Positions 47,161-59,525 of a stretch of DNA of 64,000 nt are shown piece after piece (position 1 is the stretch's first letter; every line of letters begins with the position of its first letter). This stretch comes from Dasypus novemcinctus (lineage: Eukaryota > Chordata > Mammalia > Cingulata > Dasypodidae): assembly GCF_030445035.2 (NCBI RefSeq), contig NC_080699.1, positions 8,246,001 to 8,310,000 on the forward strand. The letters run 5' to 3'. Below the pieces are notes generated by a model. That model had not been told where the DNA came from and ran no database searches. It was given only the letters and a program-made list of their open reading frames with translations. Both the position numbers and the translations under genes were made by a program.

Positions 47161-47765
47161 ATACAGCAGCATGAAAAACATTTATTCCATCAATATTCTG
47201 CAATATACTGCAATAAAATATCTCAAACTAGTAAAAGAGTCAACAGGAACAAGGACTAGATTTCCTTTTTGTGAAAATGTAAAAAAGATAAAACCCAGAA
47301 AACCTGAGTTCCTTCAGTGAAAGGACAGCTGTCTTAACCATCTGTGTTTAAATATCTTAAAATATGTCATTTCACCTAAAAGGTTTTAAAACAAATATTC
47401 ATTTAATAGATGAATAAACTGATGAATATAAAAAGGGTTTTTAAAGTTAAAGTTTCTCTGCCACATTCTTCTAATGGTTGCATGTTTCAACCCACAGCAG
47501 GATGTGAGCATGAATGAAATATTCTTTGTCAGGGTAGAAACAACTCCCCACAATGCATTAGGCAGTGCAAAGCCATGGTATGATATAGCTGGTTGGAAGA
47601 TTCATATGGGTAATAATAATTTTTCAAAGAAGGATATTTATAAAATTTCAGTAGGCTTTAAAAATCCAGAAGCCAATTTGTATGAGAGAATCATTGGTGA
47701 TGAGTTAAACAATTCAAACAACTCTCTTAGCTCATACCTGAAACTGAGTTTTTCTTTTTCGGTAT
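47161..47765. other. Probable TMEM123 intron, nothing recognised
   Basis: About 600 bp of AT-rich DNA between L1 copies. A 97-codon + frame at 47474-47767 has no recognised relatives. Confidence 0.35.
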
Positions 47766-49634
47766 AATGTTAACTATTTGAAAAGGAAAGGAACTGGGTG
47801 GTGGTGGAGAGACAGACAGGGCTCACCTCACTCCTAAAGACAGCAAGAAGAAAAGCAGAAACTGCCCCAAAAAACTGCTCTGGAGCTTTCCAGACCAGGG
47901 AAAGGCTGCTCACTATCCAGGAGGGAGTGCGACAGGGAGAGGGAGAAGCCAAAGAAAATACCGTGAGAGAACCTACCTCATGACAGGGCACGGTGCACCC
48001 ACCCGAGCCAAGCACCCTCCAGACAGGCTGGGACTGGCTGCCCTGATGCACGGCGGGGAGTTTGCGTCCCGGGTAAACAAGGGCTTGGCCAACGGCCAGG
48101 CGTGGCTGCAGGTCTGCGAGTTTGCACTCCTGGGCCTGGCTCTGAATTGCGGTTCTAGCTGACCTAGAGAGGGATTTCCTGCAGGCATTTCAGCACTGCT
48201 TGGTGGAGGTTGGGAAAAATACACTCCCTGCTAAAGCTGCGGGGAAAGGTTTGTGGAAAAACACCATCTGCAGGCAGGCCAGGAAAGTGCACCTCAGGAA
48301 TTCTAAAGGTTAAAAAAAAGAAAAGGAGCTTTTGGCATCTTTACTGTCTCCTAAGGGCCCTTGGAAACTGATCTGCACCCCATTAGTGGGTCCCTGACCT
48401 TGTTTCGACCAGTTAAATATGGGCAATTTTAGAGACCTAGAATAAGCTCAACCAAGAAACAAAGAAGATCCGTAACACAAAGCCAATCAATAATAAAACC
48501 CTAGGCAAGAAAGAAAAACTGACCATTAGAGGAAACTCACCATTGTAATCAGAATGCCTAGATATCAACAAAAAAATTACAGGCCTTACTAAGAAACAGG
48601 GAGATATGCCCCAGTCAAAGGAACAAACTAAAACGTTAGACAAGACACAGGATTTGAAAAAACTAATCAATGGTATTTTTAAAAACTCAAATCAGTTCAA
48701 AGAGTTGAAGGAAAATATGGCTAGAGATATTAAGATATGAATATCTTAGTTAATATCCTAATTCTCATTAATTCTTAATTAAGATATTACTAGATACTGG
48801 GTAGGTATAAAGAAGAATTTGAAAGCTTGAACAGAAAAATAACAGGACTTATGGTAATGAAAGACACAATGGATGAAATAAAAAATATATTAGAGGCATA
48901 CAACAACAGATTTGAATAGGCAGAAGAAAGGATTCGTAACTTAGATGACAGGACATTTGAGCTTGAAAAAACAGAAGAAAAGAAAGAGAAAAGAATGAAA
49001 AAACTGAGCAGGGGCTCAGAGAGTTTAATGTGCACAATGCACACTAACATGTGTATCATGGGTGATCCAGAAGGAGAAGAAAAAAGGGGCAGAAAGAATA
49101 TCTGAGGAAATAATGGCTGAAAATCTCCCAACTCTTATGAAAGAAATTAAAATTCACATCCAATAAGCACAATGTATGCCAAACAGAATCAGTCCGAACA
49201 GATCTGGTCCAAGACACATACTTATCAGAATGTCAAAGATAAATGTAGAATTCTGAGTGCAGCAAGAGAAAAGTGATCCATTACCTACAATGGACACTTA
49301 ATAAGAGCTGATATGAATTTCTCCTCAGGAACCATGAAGGCAAAAAGGCATGACACATTTGATACTGAAAGAGAAAAATTGCCAGCCAAGAATTCCTTAT
49401 TCAGCAAAACTGTCCTTCAAAAATGAGGGTGAGTTTAAAATATTTGTAGGTAAACGGAAATTATTATAAGAGTTCAATAACCAGAGGCCAGCCCAACAAG
49501 AAATATTAAAGGGAGTGCTGTAGCCTGAAAGGAAAAGACAGAAGAGAGGGGCTGGAGTAGACTGTAGAAATGAAGATTATCAGAAAGGGTAACTAACAGG
49601 GTTAAAGACAGACAAAAATAAGAGATGACACATT

Positions 49635-50020
49635 AAAGGCAAAGGATAAGGGAAGCGGACTTGGCCCAGTGGATAGGGTGCCCATCTACCACATGGGAGG
49701 TCTGCGGTTCAAACCCCAGGCCTCTTTGACCCATGGGAGCTGACCCGTGTGGAGCTGGCCCATGCGCAGTACTGATGCATGCAAGGAGTGCCGTGCCACG
49801 CAGGGGTGTCCCCTGCATAGGGGAGCCCCACATGCAAGGAGTGCGCCCCGTAAGGAGAGCCACCCAGCGTGAAAGAAAGTGCAGCCTGCCCAAGAATGGT
49901 GCCGCACACACGGAGAGCTGACACAACAAGATGGCGCAACAAAGAGAGACACGGATTCCCGTGCCACTGACAACAACAGAAGTGGACAAAGAACACGCAG
50001 CAAATAAAGGCAAAGGATAA
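49635..50020 (+). mobile_element. DAS-type SINE inserted in L1, 15-bp duplication
   Basis: Head GAAGCGGACTTGGCCCAGTGG, B box GGTTCAAACCCC, and the same GC-rich body as the copy at 31801. The flanks AAAGGCAAAGGATAA at 49635-49649 and 50006-50020 are an exact target-site duplication. It has almost no A tail. The inserted SINE splits the L1 text cleanly, so it is younger than the L1. Confidence 0.92.
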
Positions 50021-50220
50021 AATGGTTGAAGTAAGTCATGTGTTTACAGAACGTTAATGAACTTCCCAATCAAAAGACATAGACTGAAAGAATGGATAAA
50101 ATATATGAGCCATCTACATGTTGTGTACAAGAAACTCACCTTAGACCTAAGTATACAAGTAGGCTGAAAGTGAAAGTCTAGAAAAAGATATTTCAGGAAA
50201 GCAGTAACCAAAAAAAGAGG

Positions 50221-50785
50221 AGTGTTATAGCAGTTTGATATTATTTATGAATTTCAAAAATAGATACTGGATTATGTTTGTGAACTGGTCTGTTCTTCTG
50301 GGCATGTTAGATTGGATTAGATTCATAGGTTTCACTTTTACTTGATGAAATAATGATTAAGGCTTAGATTTGGCCACGTAAGTAGGATGTGGCAGAGAGG
50401 GAAGTTAAAGAGTTTTGGATGCTGGAACCCGGGGAAATAAATACACAGAGAAACAGATATGTGAGGAAAGAGAGAAGGCTCTGTTAGACATGGCAGAGGC
50501 CCTGGGGAAGAGACATGAGCCATTTGCCTGACAGTTTACAGCTGGCCTTATGGAGAGAGCAGAGCAGCTGAACTAAGAGAGAAATTAGCCCTGGGAGGGA
50601 GACGAAACTTGTCCCAGCCTACAGGTGATACTGGAAGTAGCTGGGACTATGGAGCCTTAAGAGGAAGAGGCAGCCATCTTGCTCCAACACGTGGCAACAG
50701 ACTCTGGTGAGGGAAGTAACTTACGCTTTATGGCTTTGTGAATGTAAGCTTCTACCCCAAATAAATACCCTTTATAAAAGATAAC
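50221..50785 (+). repeat. DNA-transposon-like xenarthran repeat, plus copy
   Basis: Begins GTGTTATAGCAGTTTGATAT and ends near CCAAATAAATACCCTTTATAAAAG. It is the same family as the minus copy at 20938-21350 and longer (about 565 bp). It lies at the junction where L1 ORF2 sequence is lost. It has no coding capacity. Confidence 0.65.
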
Positions 50786-51312
50786 AGAGAAGCAGATGTG
50801 GCTGAAGCAATTAGGCTCCTACCTACCACATGGGAGGTCTGTGGTTCAGTTCCCACTGCCTCCTAAAGAAAACAATGAGGGAAGCAGATGTGGCTCAAGT
50901 GATAGAGCTTCAGCCTACCATATGGGAGGACCTGGGTTCAATTCCTGGGGCCTCCTGGTGAAAAAGAAGAAGAGAAAGCGTGCCTGTGTGGCAAGCCAGT
51001 CCCAGTGTGGTGAGCCAGTGCCTATGCGGGTGCCTGCATGGTGAGCCAGTGCCCCGTGCAAGTGAGTCACACAGCAAGATGATGACGCATCAAGAGAGAG
51101 ACAAGGGGAGGGCCAAGGTGAAGCACAACAGAAACCAGGAGCTGAGGTAGAGCAATTAACAGGGAATTTCTCTCCCCATCGGAGGTCTCCAGGATCGAAT
51201 ACTGGTGAATCTTAGAGATGAGAGAGAAAATGAGAACAGCAAAAACAGCAGGGTGGGAGGAGGGGAAAGGGAGAGATAAAAAAATAAAATCTTAAAAAAA
51301 AAAAAAAAAGAC
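50786..51312 (+). repeat. Two DAS-type SINEs, head to tail
   Basis: A short copy at 50788-50870 (GCAGATGTGGCTGAAGCAAT...GGTTCAGTTCCC) is followed by a longer one at 50880-51312 (GGGAAGCAGATGTGGCTCAAG...GGGTTCAATTCCTGG). The longer copy ends in AAATAAAATCTT and an A run (51293-51310). Confidence 0.82.
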
Positions 51313-53655
51313 AATAATGAGCTGGTGTAAGGAATTCAAGAAAAAATTCCACTTACAAAGGAGGGAAGCTAAGAGAATCAGATATTTAGGAATTAATTTA
51401 ACCAAGGATGTAAAGGATCTGTACTCAGAAAACCAGAAAACACTGCTAAAAGAAATCAAAGAAGACCTAAACAAATGGAAGGACATTCCATGTTCATAGA
51501 CTGGAAGACCAACTCTTGTTAAGATGCCATTTCTACCTTTCCATGCAATCCAAATCAAAATTCTCACAGCTCCTTTTACAGAAATGGAAAGGTGAATTAC
51601 CAAATTTATTTGGATGGGAAAGGGGTCCCGATTAGCCAAAAATATCTTTAAAAAGAATGAAATCAGAGTCTCATACTTCCTGTCTTCAAATCATATTACA
51701 AAGCTACAGTTGTCAAAACAGCATGGTATCAGCATACAGATAAACATATTGACCAACGGAATTGAATTGAGGGCTCAGAAATATACCCTCAACTCTATGC
51801 TCAATCGATTTCTGACAAGGCTACCAATTTCACTCAGCTGGGACAGAACAGTCTCTTCAAGAAATGGTGCTTGGAAAACTGGGAATACATATCCAAAAGA
51901 ATGAAAAAGGGTCCCTGTCTCACACACCATATAAAAATTAACTCAAAATTGATCAAAGACCTAAATATAAAAGCCAGGACCATAAAACTACTAGTAGAAA
52001 ATGTAGGGAAGCATCTTCAAGATCTGGTGGTAGGTGGTAGTTTCTTAGACTTTACCCCCAAAGCACAAGCAACAAAAGAATAAATAAATGGGACCTTCTC
52101 AAAATTAAATACTTTTTTGTTTCAAAGGACTTTTCAAGAAGGTGAAGAGGCAGTCAACTCAATGGAAGAAAAATATTTGGAAACCACATTATCTGGTAAA
52201 TGTTTAATATCCATGATTTATAAAGAGATCCTATAACTCAATGATAAAAAAGATAAATGGCCCAATTAAAAAATGGACAAAAGACTTGAATAGATGTTTT
52301 TTCCAAAGGAAATATAAGTGGCAAAAAACATGATGAAAACATGTTCAACATCACTAGCCATTAAGGAAATGCAAATCAAAATTACAATGAGGTATCATTT
52401 CATACCTAGTAGAATGGCCACTATTAAAAGAAACAAAAAACTAAGTGTTGGCAAGGATGTAGAGAAACAGGAACCCTTATTCACAGTGGTGGGAGTACAG
52501 AATGGTATAGTCACTTTGGAAGTGGCTGGTAGTTTCTCAGGGAGTTAAATATAGAATTGTCACATGATCTGACAATCCTGTTATTAGTTATATGTTCAGA
52601 AAAACTGAAAAAAGAACACAGACAGACATTTGCACACTGATGTTCACAGTGGCATTATTCACTATTGCCAAAAGATGGAAACAACTCAGGTGCCCATCAA
52701 CTGATTAATGGATAAACAAACTGTGGTATGTACATGATGGAATATTATTCAGTTGAAAAAGTGAAGTTGTGAAGCATATGACAACATGGATGAACCTTGA
52801 AGACATTATGTTGAGTGAAGCAAGACAGATACAAAAGAACAAATATTATATGATCTCGCTAATTTGAACTAAATATAATGAGCAAACTCATGGCATTTAT
52901 AGCTAGCATATGGGTCACCAACAGATAAAGAATAGGAAACTGAGGCTTAATTTCTGCAGAATTTATAATAAGGTTGATTGTAAATGCTTGGAAATAGAGG
53001 CGATGGTAGCACATTACAGTGAGTGTAATTAGCAGTGCTAATATATGGGTATGAGAGTGGCTGAAAGGGAAAGTTTAGGGTCATGTATGTCCCTAGAAGG
53101 AAAGTTAAAGGATGAAACATGGGACTGTATTGCATGTTGAACTTTTTGTGGACAGTAAGTGTGGTTAATAGAGCAAAAATAAGAATGCTTTCCATGAATC
53201 AGAACGAATGTGCATTAGTATTACAAGATTTTAATAAGAGGGTGCTATTTGGGCAAAAATACACCTAAAGCAAACTATGGATTGTAGGGTAGTTTACTGA
53301 TATTTTTCCATCAATTGTTAAAAAAAAAATAATTATGTGAGAGCAACCAGACACAAAGCACTATGTATTTTTTTACTCCATTGGTGAAACAATGTAAGTA
53401 TAAATACATTTATAGAGACAGCACTAGATTAGCAGTTACGTACGGCAGGGGAAGGATGAGGAGGGGTTAAGAGGTGACTGCTAAGGGCAGGGCTTTTTTT
53501 TTCTGAGTAATGAAAAAGCTCTAATATTGCTTGTGGTGATGAATACAGAACTCTGTGATTATACCAAAAGCACTTAACGTACACTTAAATGGACTGCATG
53601 TTACGTGACTATGTCTCAATGCAATTGCTAAAAAAAAAAAAGAAAAAAAAAAAAG

Positions 53656-54480
53656 GAAAGGTAATGATCATGTCAGTAAACAATGTCTTTTGCTTTCCAT
53701 TTGGAAAAAGATTGCCTTTCCTTTGAATAAAATATACCGTATGACCAAAAACAAACCTTTCTGTGTTAGTAATATTACTGTATACTGCATCTTCTTTGTA
53801 ACTGATGTCTACAAGCACAGGTGCTTAAGTTATTACTATAATTTACTACACGCTGTCAATGAAAAAATTTTAATACCTTTAAAATGTAACTTAATTTCCG
53901 TACTTCTTTCCCTTCTCCCAAAGTTTATCTGCAGGGGCATCAGTTCCTTTTGCCGACCTCGTGCTTCCACTTCAATCCATGTCCAGCTGCTGAGTTGGCG
54001 CTAACCACTAGGCCTTCCCCACGGGAACAGGGCCAATCCCAGTGCTCCCTCCAGCACCCTGCCATGCACCAAATGACCACCCATCTATCATCATCCCGTC
54101 GCCCAGTTACCATGGCCTTATTCTTGAAGGACTCCAACATTTATTTTCAATTCAATGTGTAGGCCAGTTTTCATACGGTTTTCCTGCATATCAGCTTTTA
54201 CTATTCCAACTCCTGTCCCTTGCTATTCAACTTCTGTTGTCTCCTTCCACTGAGATACTGCCTAGTTCACAAGGACCCAGGAAGGAGACAAACAAATTAA
54301 ACTTACACAAGCGGAGGACACCAGTGCTAAGAACTTTAATCTTGTCCAACTCTGAATGTTCTATATGGAGATGTAAGCAACGCATTGCAGCACTGAAATA
54401 ATTGTCTTTTTAAGGACAAACTGGTGAATGAATTCTATTTCAAGGAAATGAAGTACAGCAAAGAAACAGTGTGTACATCA
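53656..54480. other. Probable TMEM123 intron or flank, no gene
   Basis: Unique-looking DNA with short unrecognised frames on both strands. No splice-flanked exon resembling TMEM123 was found. Confidence 0.35.
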
Positions 54481-55425
54481 TCTCCTAGAACAGAGCGACG
54501 TCTGCAGAGTGAAGCGATGAGCGCAGCGCTGCTTCAGGATCCAGCCACCTGCACACGGCCAGCCACGCCCTCCCTGCCGAGATGAAGGTCTTCAGAGCTG
54601 CTGCACAAACTCACGTGGGCAAAAGAAAACCCTGCTGTGCGAAGTAGCTGACAATGTCTACAGACCGACCCAGCGAGCACAGGAGGTTCTGTTCTCAGCT
54701 TTGTCTCCTGATCTTTGACTGCACAACGTGATGCCAGGAAGTGCTCCTCCAGGTGAGAGTGCCCATCCTACGACCCGAGCTCCGGCCAGCACCGCACGCC
54801 AGTGGTCCTTTCCTCTCCCCGGCAGGTGACACGGGCCACCGCTGAAGGCTGCGCTTCCTCCCCTCCCTTACCTTGCAGATGCTGCCCGCCACCTGCAGAG
54901 GACACCGCAGGGCAGGCTCCGCACAGGCCAGTCTGACCGCCCCGCCGGCCACCTGGTAAGCCAAGGCTGAAGAAGCCTGAGAGGGACGGCGCCGAGGGGT
55001 CGGGGTGCTGGCCCGTCCTCCCTGCCCACGGGGGTCCAGACCTACCCTCTCCCCTCGCACCAGGCTGGAGGGGCTGCAGGGAAACCACCTGAAGGGGGGA
55101 CGAGCCCCCTGGACGGCGAGGGGCGTGGGCCGGGGCGGACTGGAGCCTGAGGAGTCAGTGCGCAGGTGAGGTCCACGGCTGCCGTGGGGGCAGGAGACGG
55201 GGACGGGGTGCCCTGGGGGTGAACTGCTCCCCCTGCAGAGGGGCGTGGTCCCCACCCGCAAGGCAGGCCCCATGAAGAGGCGCAGCCGGGGCTGCCCGGA
55301 AAGAGAGCCTCTCCTCAACTGAATACACTGTGCAAACGCCCGGCGCTCCTAACAGACTCCAGGTCACCAGAAGTCAGAAAGAGGCTGGAGCGCGAAGCTG
55401 AGGGTCATTCTGTGCAGGACTGGTA
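54481..55425. other. GC-rich block, no gene recognised
   Basis: GC-rich DNA, densest at about 54750-55340. It opens a 207-codon minus frame (54695-55318) and a nested 106-codon frame. Their residue make-up (Gly, Arg, Pro, Ser) is what GC-rich DNA gives by chance. I do not recognise a protein. TMEM123 exon 1 residues were looked for and not seen. Confidence 0.4.
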
Positions 55426-55429
55426 TAAA

Positions 55430-56085
55430 GGTGGTTGGTAAATTTGGAAATGAACAGAAACGGGGAAAGCACATCGTGGTGTTTGCACCTGGCAGTGCTA
55501 ACATATGGGAATGACAGTGGTTGCAAGGGGAAGTGTAAGGTCACACATCACTAGAAGGAAGGCTGGAAACTGTGACACAGGACTACGGCACAGCAAAACC
55601 TTATGTGAAATGTAAGTATAAGACTGGTTTTCTTTGAAACAGAACAAATGTATGTTAATGACATACAATATTAACAGCAGGCTAAAATACAACCAAAGCA
55701 AACCTTGGACAGTAGTGTATAGCAAGATATTAATAATCTTCCATTAAGGGTTAAAAAAAAGAAGAAATATACCAAATGAAAGAAAGTAGACAAAAGGTAC
55801 TACATATGGTCTAACTCCATCTCTACAAAATATAAATAAATTAGAGAGAAACAGAACAGCAGCTACATACAGCAGGGGAACATAGACTGAGAGCTGATTA
55901 TTAAGAGGTGGAGGAGTTTTCTTTGTTGTTATTATTATTGGAGTAATGAAAATGGTCTAATACCGACTGCAGTGACGAATGCACAATTGTGTGATTATAC
56001 CAAATACCACTGATTGTACACTTTGGAAGGACTGTATGCTTTATAAAAATGTATCAATAAAACATTAGAAGAAAAAAAGTCAGCC
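55430..56085 (+). repeat. L1 3' UTR fragment, sense
   Basis: Shares its 3' UTR layout with the L1 ending at 53645: GAGAGAAACAGAACAGCAGC, TACAGCAGGGGAACATAG, GAGTAATGAAAATGGTCTAA, TTGTGTGATTATACCAAATA, TGGAAGGACTGTATGC. It ends in GAAGAAAAAAA. Confidence 0.75.
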
Positions 56086-56127
56086 TTCCAAGAGACCACT
56101 GCCAAGAGGATGCGGCAACCAGCCGAG

Positions 56128-56225
56128 GTGGAGTCCCAAGGCCGGGGCGGCGGGGCTGCAGGGGGAGCCGGCCAGGGGCTGGGGGCGGCGGGGGGAGCCG
56201 GCGGGGGCTGGGGGCGGCGCCAGCA
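56128..56225. repeat. GC-rich minisatellite-like tract
   Basis: Imperfect tandem copies of a unit near CTGGGGGCGGCGGGGGGAGC separated by CCGG, within GC-rich DNA that extends to about 56600. Simple-sequence origin. No gene was recognised. Confidence 0.6.
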
Positions 56226-56229
56226 GGCA

Positions 56230-57115
56230 ATCTCCCGGGGACCTACCACAGGGAAGCGCACACCTGCCTTCCGGAGCACACCCGGCTGGACGAAAACGCC
56301 CCGGCAGAGCCCACTGGCTGTTCCCCCTTAGAACCCTCCGGACCTCAACCTGTAAGAGTCAAAACAGGAAAAGAGGGGGAGAAGCGGTGGTGCGAGGAAG
56401 GAAGCGACGTCAGCCTCCCCACCGCAGACCTGGAGCCTGAAGAGGTCCCCGGGGCAAGGGGGCTCCTCCGCTGGACCCCCTGGGGGTCACCTGAGCATTT
56501 AGGCGTCAGGGACAGGAGCTGCCCGTTCATTAGCTCAGTAGCTAACCTGGACCCCGGCCAGCACCGCGGGGAGGCAGCAGCCGGGGAAGGGGGAGACGTG
56601 ACACACAGGGGTCCATCGAGGTCCGGACATTTATTTTTTCATCGAAAACAAACACGTCTGCACAACCAGCTACTGGTTGCGCCGAGCTGGCTCCTTTTAC
56701 AGGCCTTTGAAGCAAATCACCGAGAGATGAAGCCAGTCAGTATGCTCCCAAAAACTGCTCCAATAAAGCTTGAGCTCATCTAGTTTTCAATCGGAGACAC
56801 GAGCACTGCTAGATCTTACCTCCCGCTTCCAACCTACACAATTACAGGAAAAGTCGAGTGAAGGCTGCGGTCACAGCACCGTGCGCCCTCCTTCCCTGCC
56901 GCTGCGCAGCTCCACTTCACCCCCAAAGAAAGAGTGATGTGCCATAAAAACACCCCAGTCCCACCAGCTCTCCTGTTCTGGCTAAGGGAACCGCTCCTCA
57001 AGCCCAGTCTGTCCGGGGTAGACCAGCGCGCCCCTCTGCTGGGCTCTCCTCACCCGGCTGGCGGGTGGCACGCTCAGTGGACAGTGGTCAAGCGCGCAGC
57101 AGCGCGGCCCTCACC
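56230..57115. other. GC-rich flank, no gene recognised
   Basis: GC-rich to moderately GC-rich DNA. A donor-like GTAAGA on the minus strand (about 56815) has no convincing exon beside it. Confidence 0.35.
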
Positions 57116-57119
57116 TTGC

Positions 57120-57290
57120 TGGGATCTTACCCAAGTTACTTCTCTGATAGTCACTGTCCTTCCTCATCTATGAAATGGAAATATTAGCGGTACTTACCTC
57201 CCAGGATTAGGGAGGAATAGCTGGGACACTTCACGCAGGGCACTTAGCACGGTGCATCGTCCAGGGGAGGTGCACAACGAATGTTGGTGC
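57120..57290 (+). repeat. MIR
   Basis: MIR in + orientation: TACCCAAGTTACTTCTCTGA, TCCTCATCTATGAAATGG, GCGGTACTTACCTCCCAGG and CACTTAGCACGGTGCATCG. It contains the donor-like GGTAAGTA on the minus strand, which is MIR sequence and not an exon border. Confidence 0.8.
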
Positions 57291-58420
57291 TTTTTCATCG
57301 GTAGTTTCACGAAATGCCGCGCCCGGCCCTGCAGAGCTCCTACAGGCGGCTGCGGAGGGGGCGCTGTCAGATTTCCTGTTTCTACCACTGTCCTCACTAC
57401 CACCTGAATAGCATCATATGGAAGAGGATGCCACCCGGGATATTTTCAGTCCAACGATGGAAATATCTAAAAAGAAAACAGGCACGTCCCAGGGCTTTCT
57501 CCATCACCACCAGCCAGCCACCTTCTCACTGCGACAAGGCCAAGGTCACTGGGAAGCAACCTGGTTTTTCTAGCACCAAATTAAAGTTCTCATCCACTTC
57601 AAAGTCTGGATGGATTCCAACCTCTTTGTATAACTCTGCTATGTTGAAATAACTTTCCTTACTCTCATAACCTTGAGTCCAAAAATATCTTAAGTGCCTT
57701 TTTTTCCTTTTAACCTAAATATGTCAAAATTAAAGGTTAGAATTTTTTAAGATCAGGGCATCAAATTCACACTTAAACCGGAGATGAAAATATGAACACT
57801 ATTATTAAAAATTAGGCTTTAATTAAGCTTTTCATTTCCTATTCTAGTTATAAAAATACTGAGCTATGTAAAATATGGACCATAAATTTCTGATGTCACA
57901 GAAATATTTTGAGGGGTCTGTGAGTCCAAGGGTGGTCTCCAAATTGAGAGAATCAAAGAGTAATTACCCTAGCATGAGGTTCTGGGAATTTATTTAAACA
58001 TTATAAACTTGAGAATGAATTCTTAAAATTCTTCTACGAATGTATACAATAGACTCTTGCTAAAAATTCTGAATTCCACTTATCGGAGGACCAAAAATCC
58101 AAAGAATTGGAAAATCCAGGTTTAAAAAATTATCTACTAGGCGAGTAAAGTATCATCATAAAGAACTATCCATTTTCTGAAAATCAAATAGGTTTTATGA
58201 ATTTGAGTTTCAAAATTCAAAAACTAAAATTTCAAAAACCGTACACAAACAAAGGAAAATAACGATTGGCGTATCTTAAGCAAGTGCAGTAAATTGTATT
58301 TCTCCCCCTAAGTCAGTAAATGCTGGCACATCATTTACTTGCCTACTTAAATCTTCAACTAAATATAAATGGGATGTTTGTTTATTCTGGCACAAACTGA
58401 AAGATTCAGTGGAAGCACTT
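57291..58420. other. Intron or flank, nothing recognised
   Basis: AT-rich DNA (57660-58400) and a moderately GC-rich part (57300-57560). No gene or clear repeat was seen. Confidence 0.35.
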
Positions 58421-58515
58421 ACGTGCCTTCGGACATTGGAGAGCTAACAACTAAGGCGGGCTGGGACTGCTGAAGGAAAAACACGCTGAAGGTGCCTGGA
58501 AAGAAGCTGGGCAGA

Positions 58516-58695
58516 GGGGCTCGCCAGTGCAGGAGTCCCCAAGAGTGAAGAGGGGCTCGCCAGTGCAGGAGTCCCCAAGAGTGAAGAGGGGCTCGCCAGT
58601 GCAGGGGCCCCCAAGAGTGAAGAGGGGCTCGCCAGTGCAGGGGCCCCCAAGAGTGAAGAGGGGCTCGCCAGTGCAGGAGTCTCCAAGAGTGAAAA
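58516..58695. repeat. 36-bp minisatellite, five copies
   Basis: Five head-to-tail copies of a 36-bp unit beginning GGGGCTCGCCAGTGCAGG and ending CAAGAGTGAAGA. Units 3 and 4 share GGGCCC in place of GAGTCC, and unit 5 has CTCC and AAAA variants. The unit is a multiple of three and lacks stops in several frames, so 12-residue repeats appear in open frames on both strands. These are not evidence for a gene. Confidence 0.95.
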
Positions 58696-58929
58696 GGCAG
58701 ACTCGACAGGGCTGCGCGGGGCTGAGGGACAGCGCCCCGCCTCGGTGGGGCTTTGGCCATTGCTTGGCCCATTCTACGTCACTGCCACAGAAGCCACCCA
58801 CAATTAGTAACCTGGCTAATTACAAAATAGGCAACAGGAGCACTGGCAATATTTCCCTCTGCTCCCACTCCAAATCCCCACGCCTCTGCGCTGCAATCCC
58901 GCTCTCCACGAAGTGCTCAGCCTGCCTGG

Positions 58930-59125
58930 GTCTGCCAGCACGCTCCAGCCTGCCACCTGCTTTTGTACCTAAGTTCTACTGGAGCGCAGCCATGCCCCTT
59001 CCGTCAGCCCTTTCTACTGTCTGTGGTGGCTTCTGTGCCACAATGGCATGCTTAAGGAGCTGTGACCCAGGCCAGATGGCCTGCAAAGCCGTAAATATTT
59101 ACTATCTTGCCTTTCTTCTTAAGTA
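58930..59125. repeat. Ancient hAT-like relic
   Basis: Resembles an old mammal-wide element: GCCACCTGCTTTTGTACCTAAG, CACAATGGCATGCTTAAGG, GGCCTGCAAAGCCGTAAATATTTACTATCT. No coding capacity. Family name left open. Confidence 0.6.
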
Positions 59126-59384
59126 AGTCCTGATGCACGGTTTGGGTCTATTTACTAAGTATTAATAGTTTATAAAGAGTCCCTGTGAAAATCAGATATG
59201 TAAGAATTACACACTGTCAGGATCCTCTCAGAAGAAATTCCGTAAACACTGCTGCAATAACTATAGCCTGGAAAACACTCACCTTGGCCGTGAGAATTTA
59301 TCGCAGTAAAGCCCTGCCGCACCTGTAGCTCAGCGCACTAAAACTCCCTAGCATTCTCTCCGAGATAAAGGAGCTGCAAAATGC

Positions 59385-59525
59385 ACTTGGAGGTCCCTGG
59401 GCGGGGAGACCTGCTGTGCGGCTGGTTCTCCACCTGTAGAGCCATCACCTGGGAGCTCCTGAAAACTGCGGGGCCCACCCTCTGACAGCCTGGGTGAATA
59501 ATGTGCAGCGGGGGTTGAGAACCTA
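59385..59525. repeat. MER20/MER5-like hAT relic
   Basis: GAGCCATCACCTGGGAGCTC, GGGGCCCACCCTCTGACAGC and the end GGGTTGAGAAC match the style of non-autonomous hAT-Charlie elements. Diverged. Confidence 0.55.

Larger units (their letters stand above)
47766..53645 (+). repeat. Long sense L1 with 5' UTR, ORF1 traces, ORF2 end and A tail
   Basis: A GC-rich 5' UTR (about 47770-48400), degenerate ORF1 (48400-49200, with ATGGGTGATCCAGAAGGAG-like), part of early ORF2 up to about 50215, then late ORF2 from 51313 (GACAATAATGAGCTGG) and 3' UTR to an A run at 53632-53655. The segment is interrupted by two SINE insertions and a DNA-transposon-like repeat. The endonuclease-to-RT core of ORF2 is missing between the two halves. 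Inactive. Confidence 0.82.

Noticed and set aside
54695-55318. A 207-codon minus-strand frame in GC-rich DNA
   Set aside because: No start context, domain or splice support; other frames at the same place are also open.
57170-57200. Strong donor-like site (GGTAAGTA on minus) as an exon border
   Set aside because: It is part of a MIR repeat.
58516-58695. CRISPR-like direct repeats
   Set aside because: The units are contiguous 36-bp tandem copies without spacers, in a mammalian genome; this is a minisatellite.
59283-59322. A 40-nt minus-strand stretch with acceptor (CTACAG) and donor (GTGAGT) and a phase fitting TMEM123 exon 38396-38665
   Set aside because: The 13 residues it would encode are not recognisably those of the TMEM123 N-terminal region. 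Kept only as a candidate for cDNA checking.
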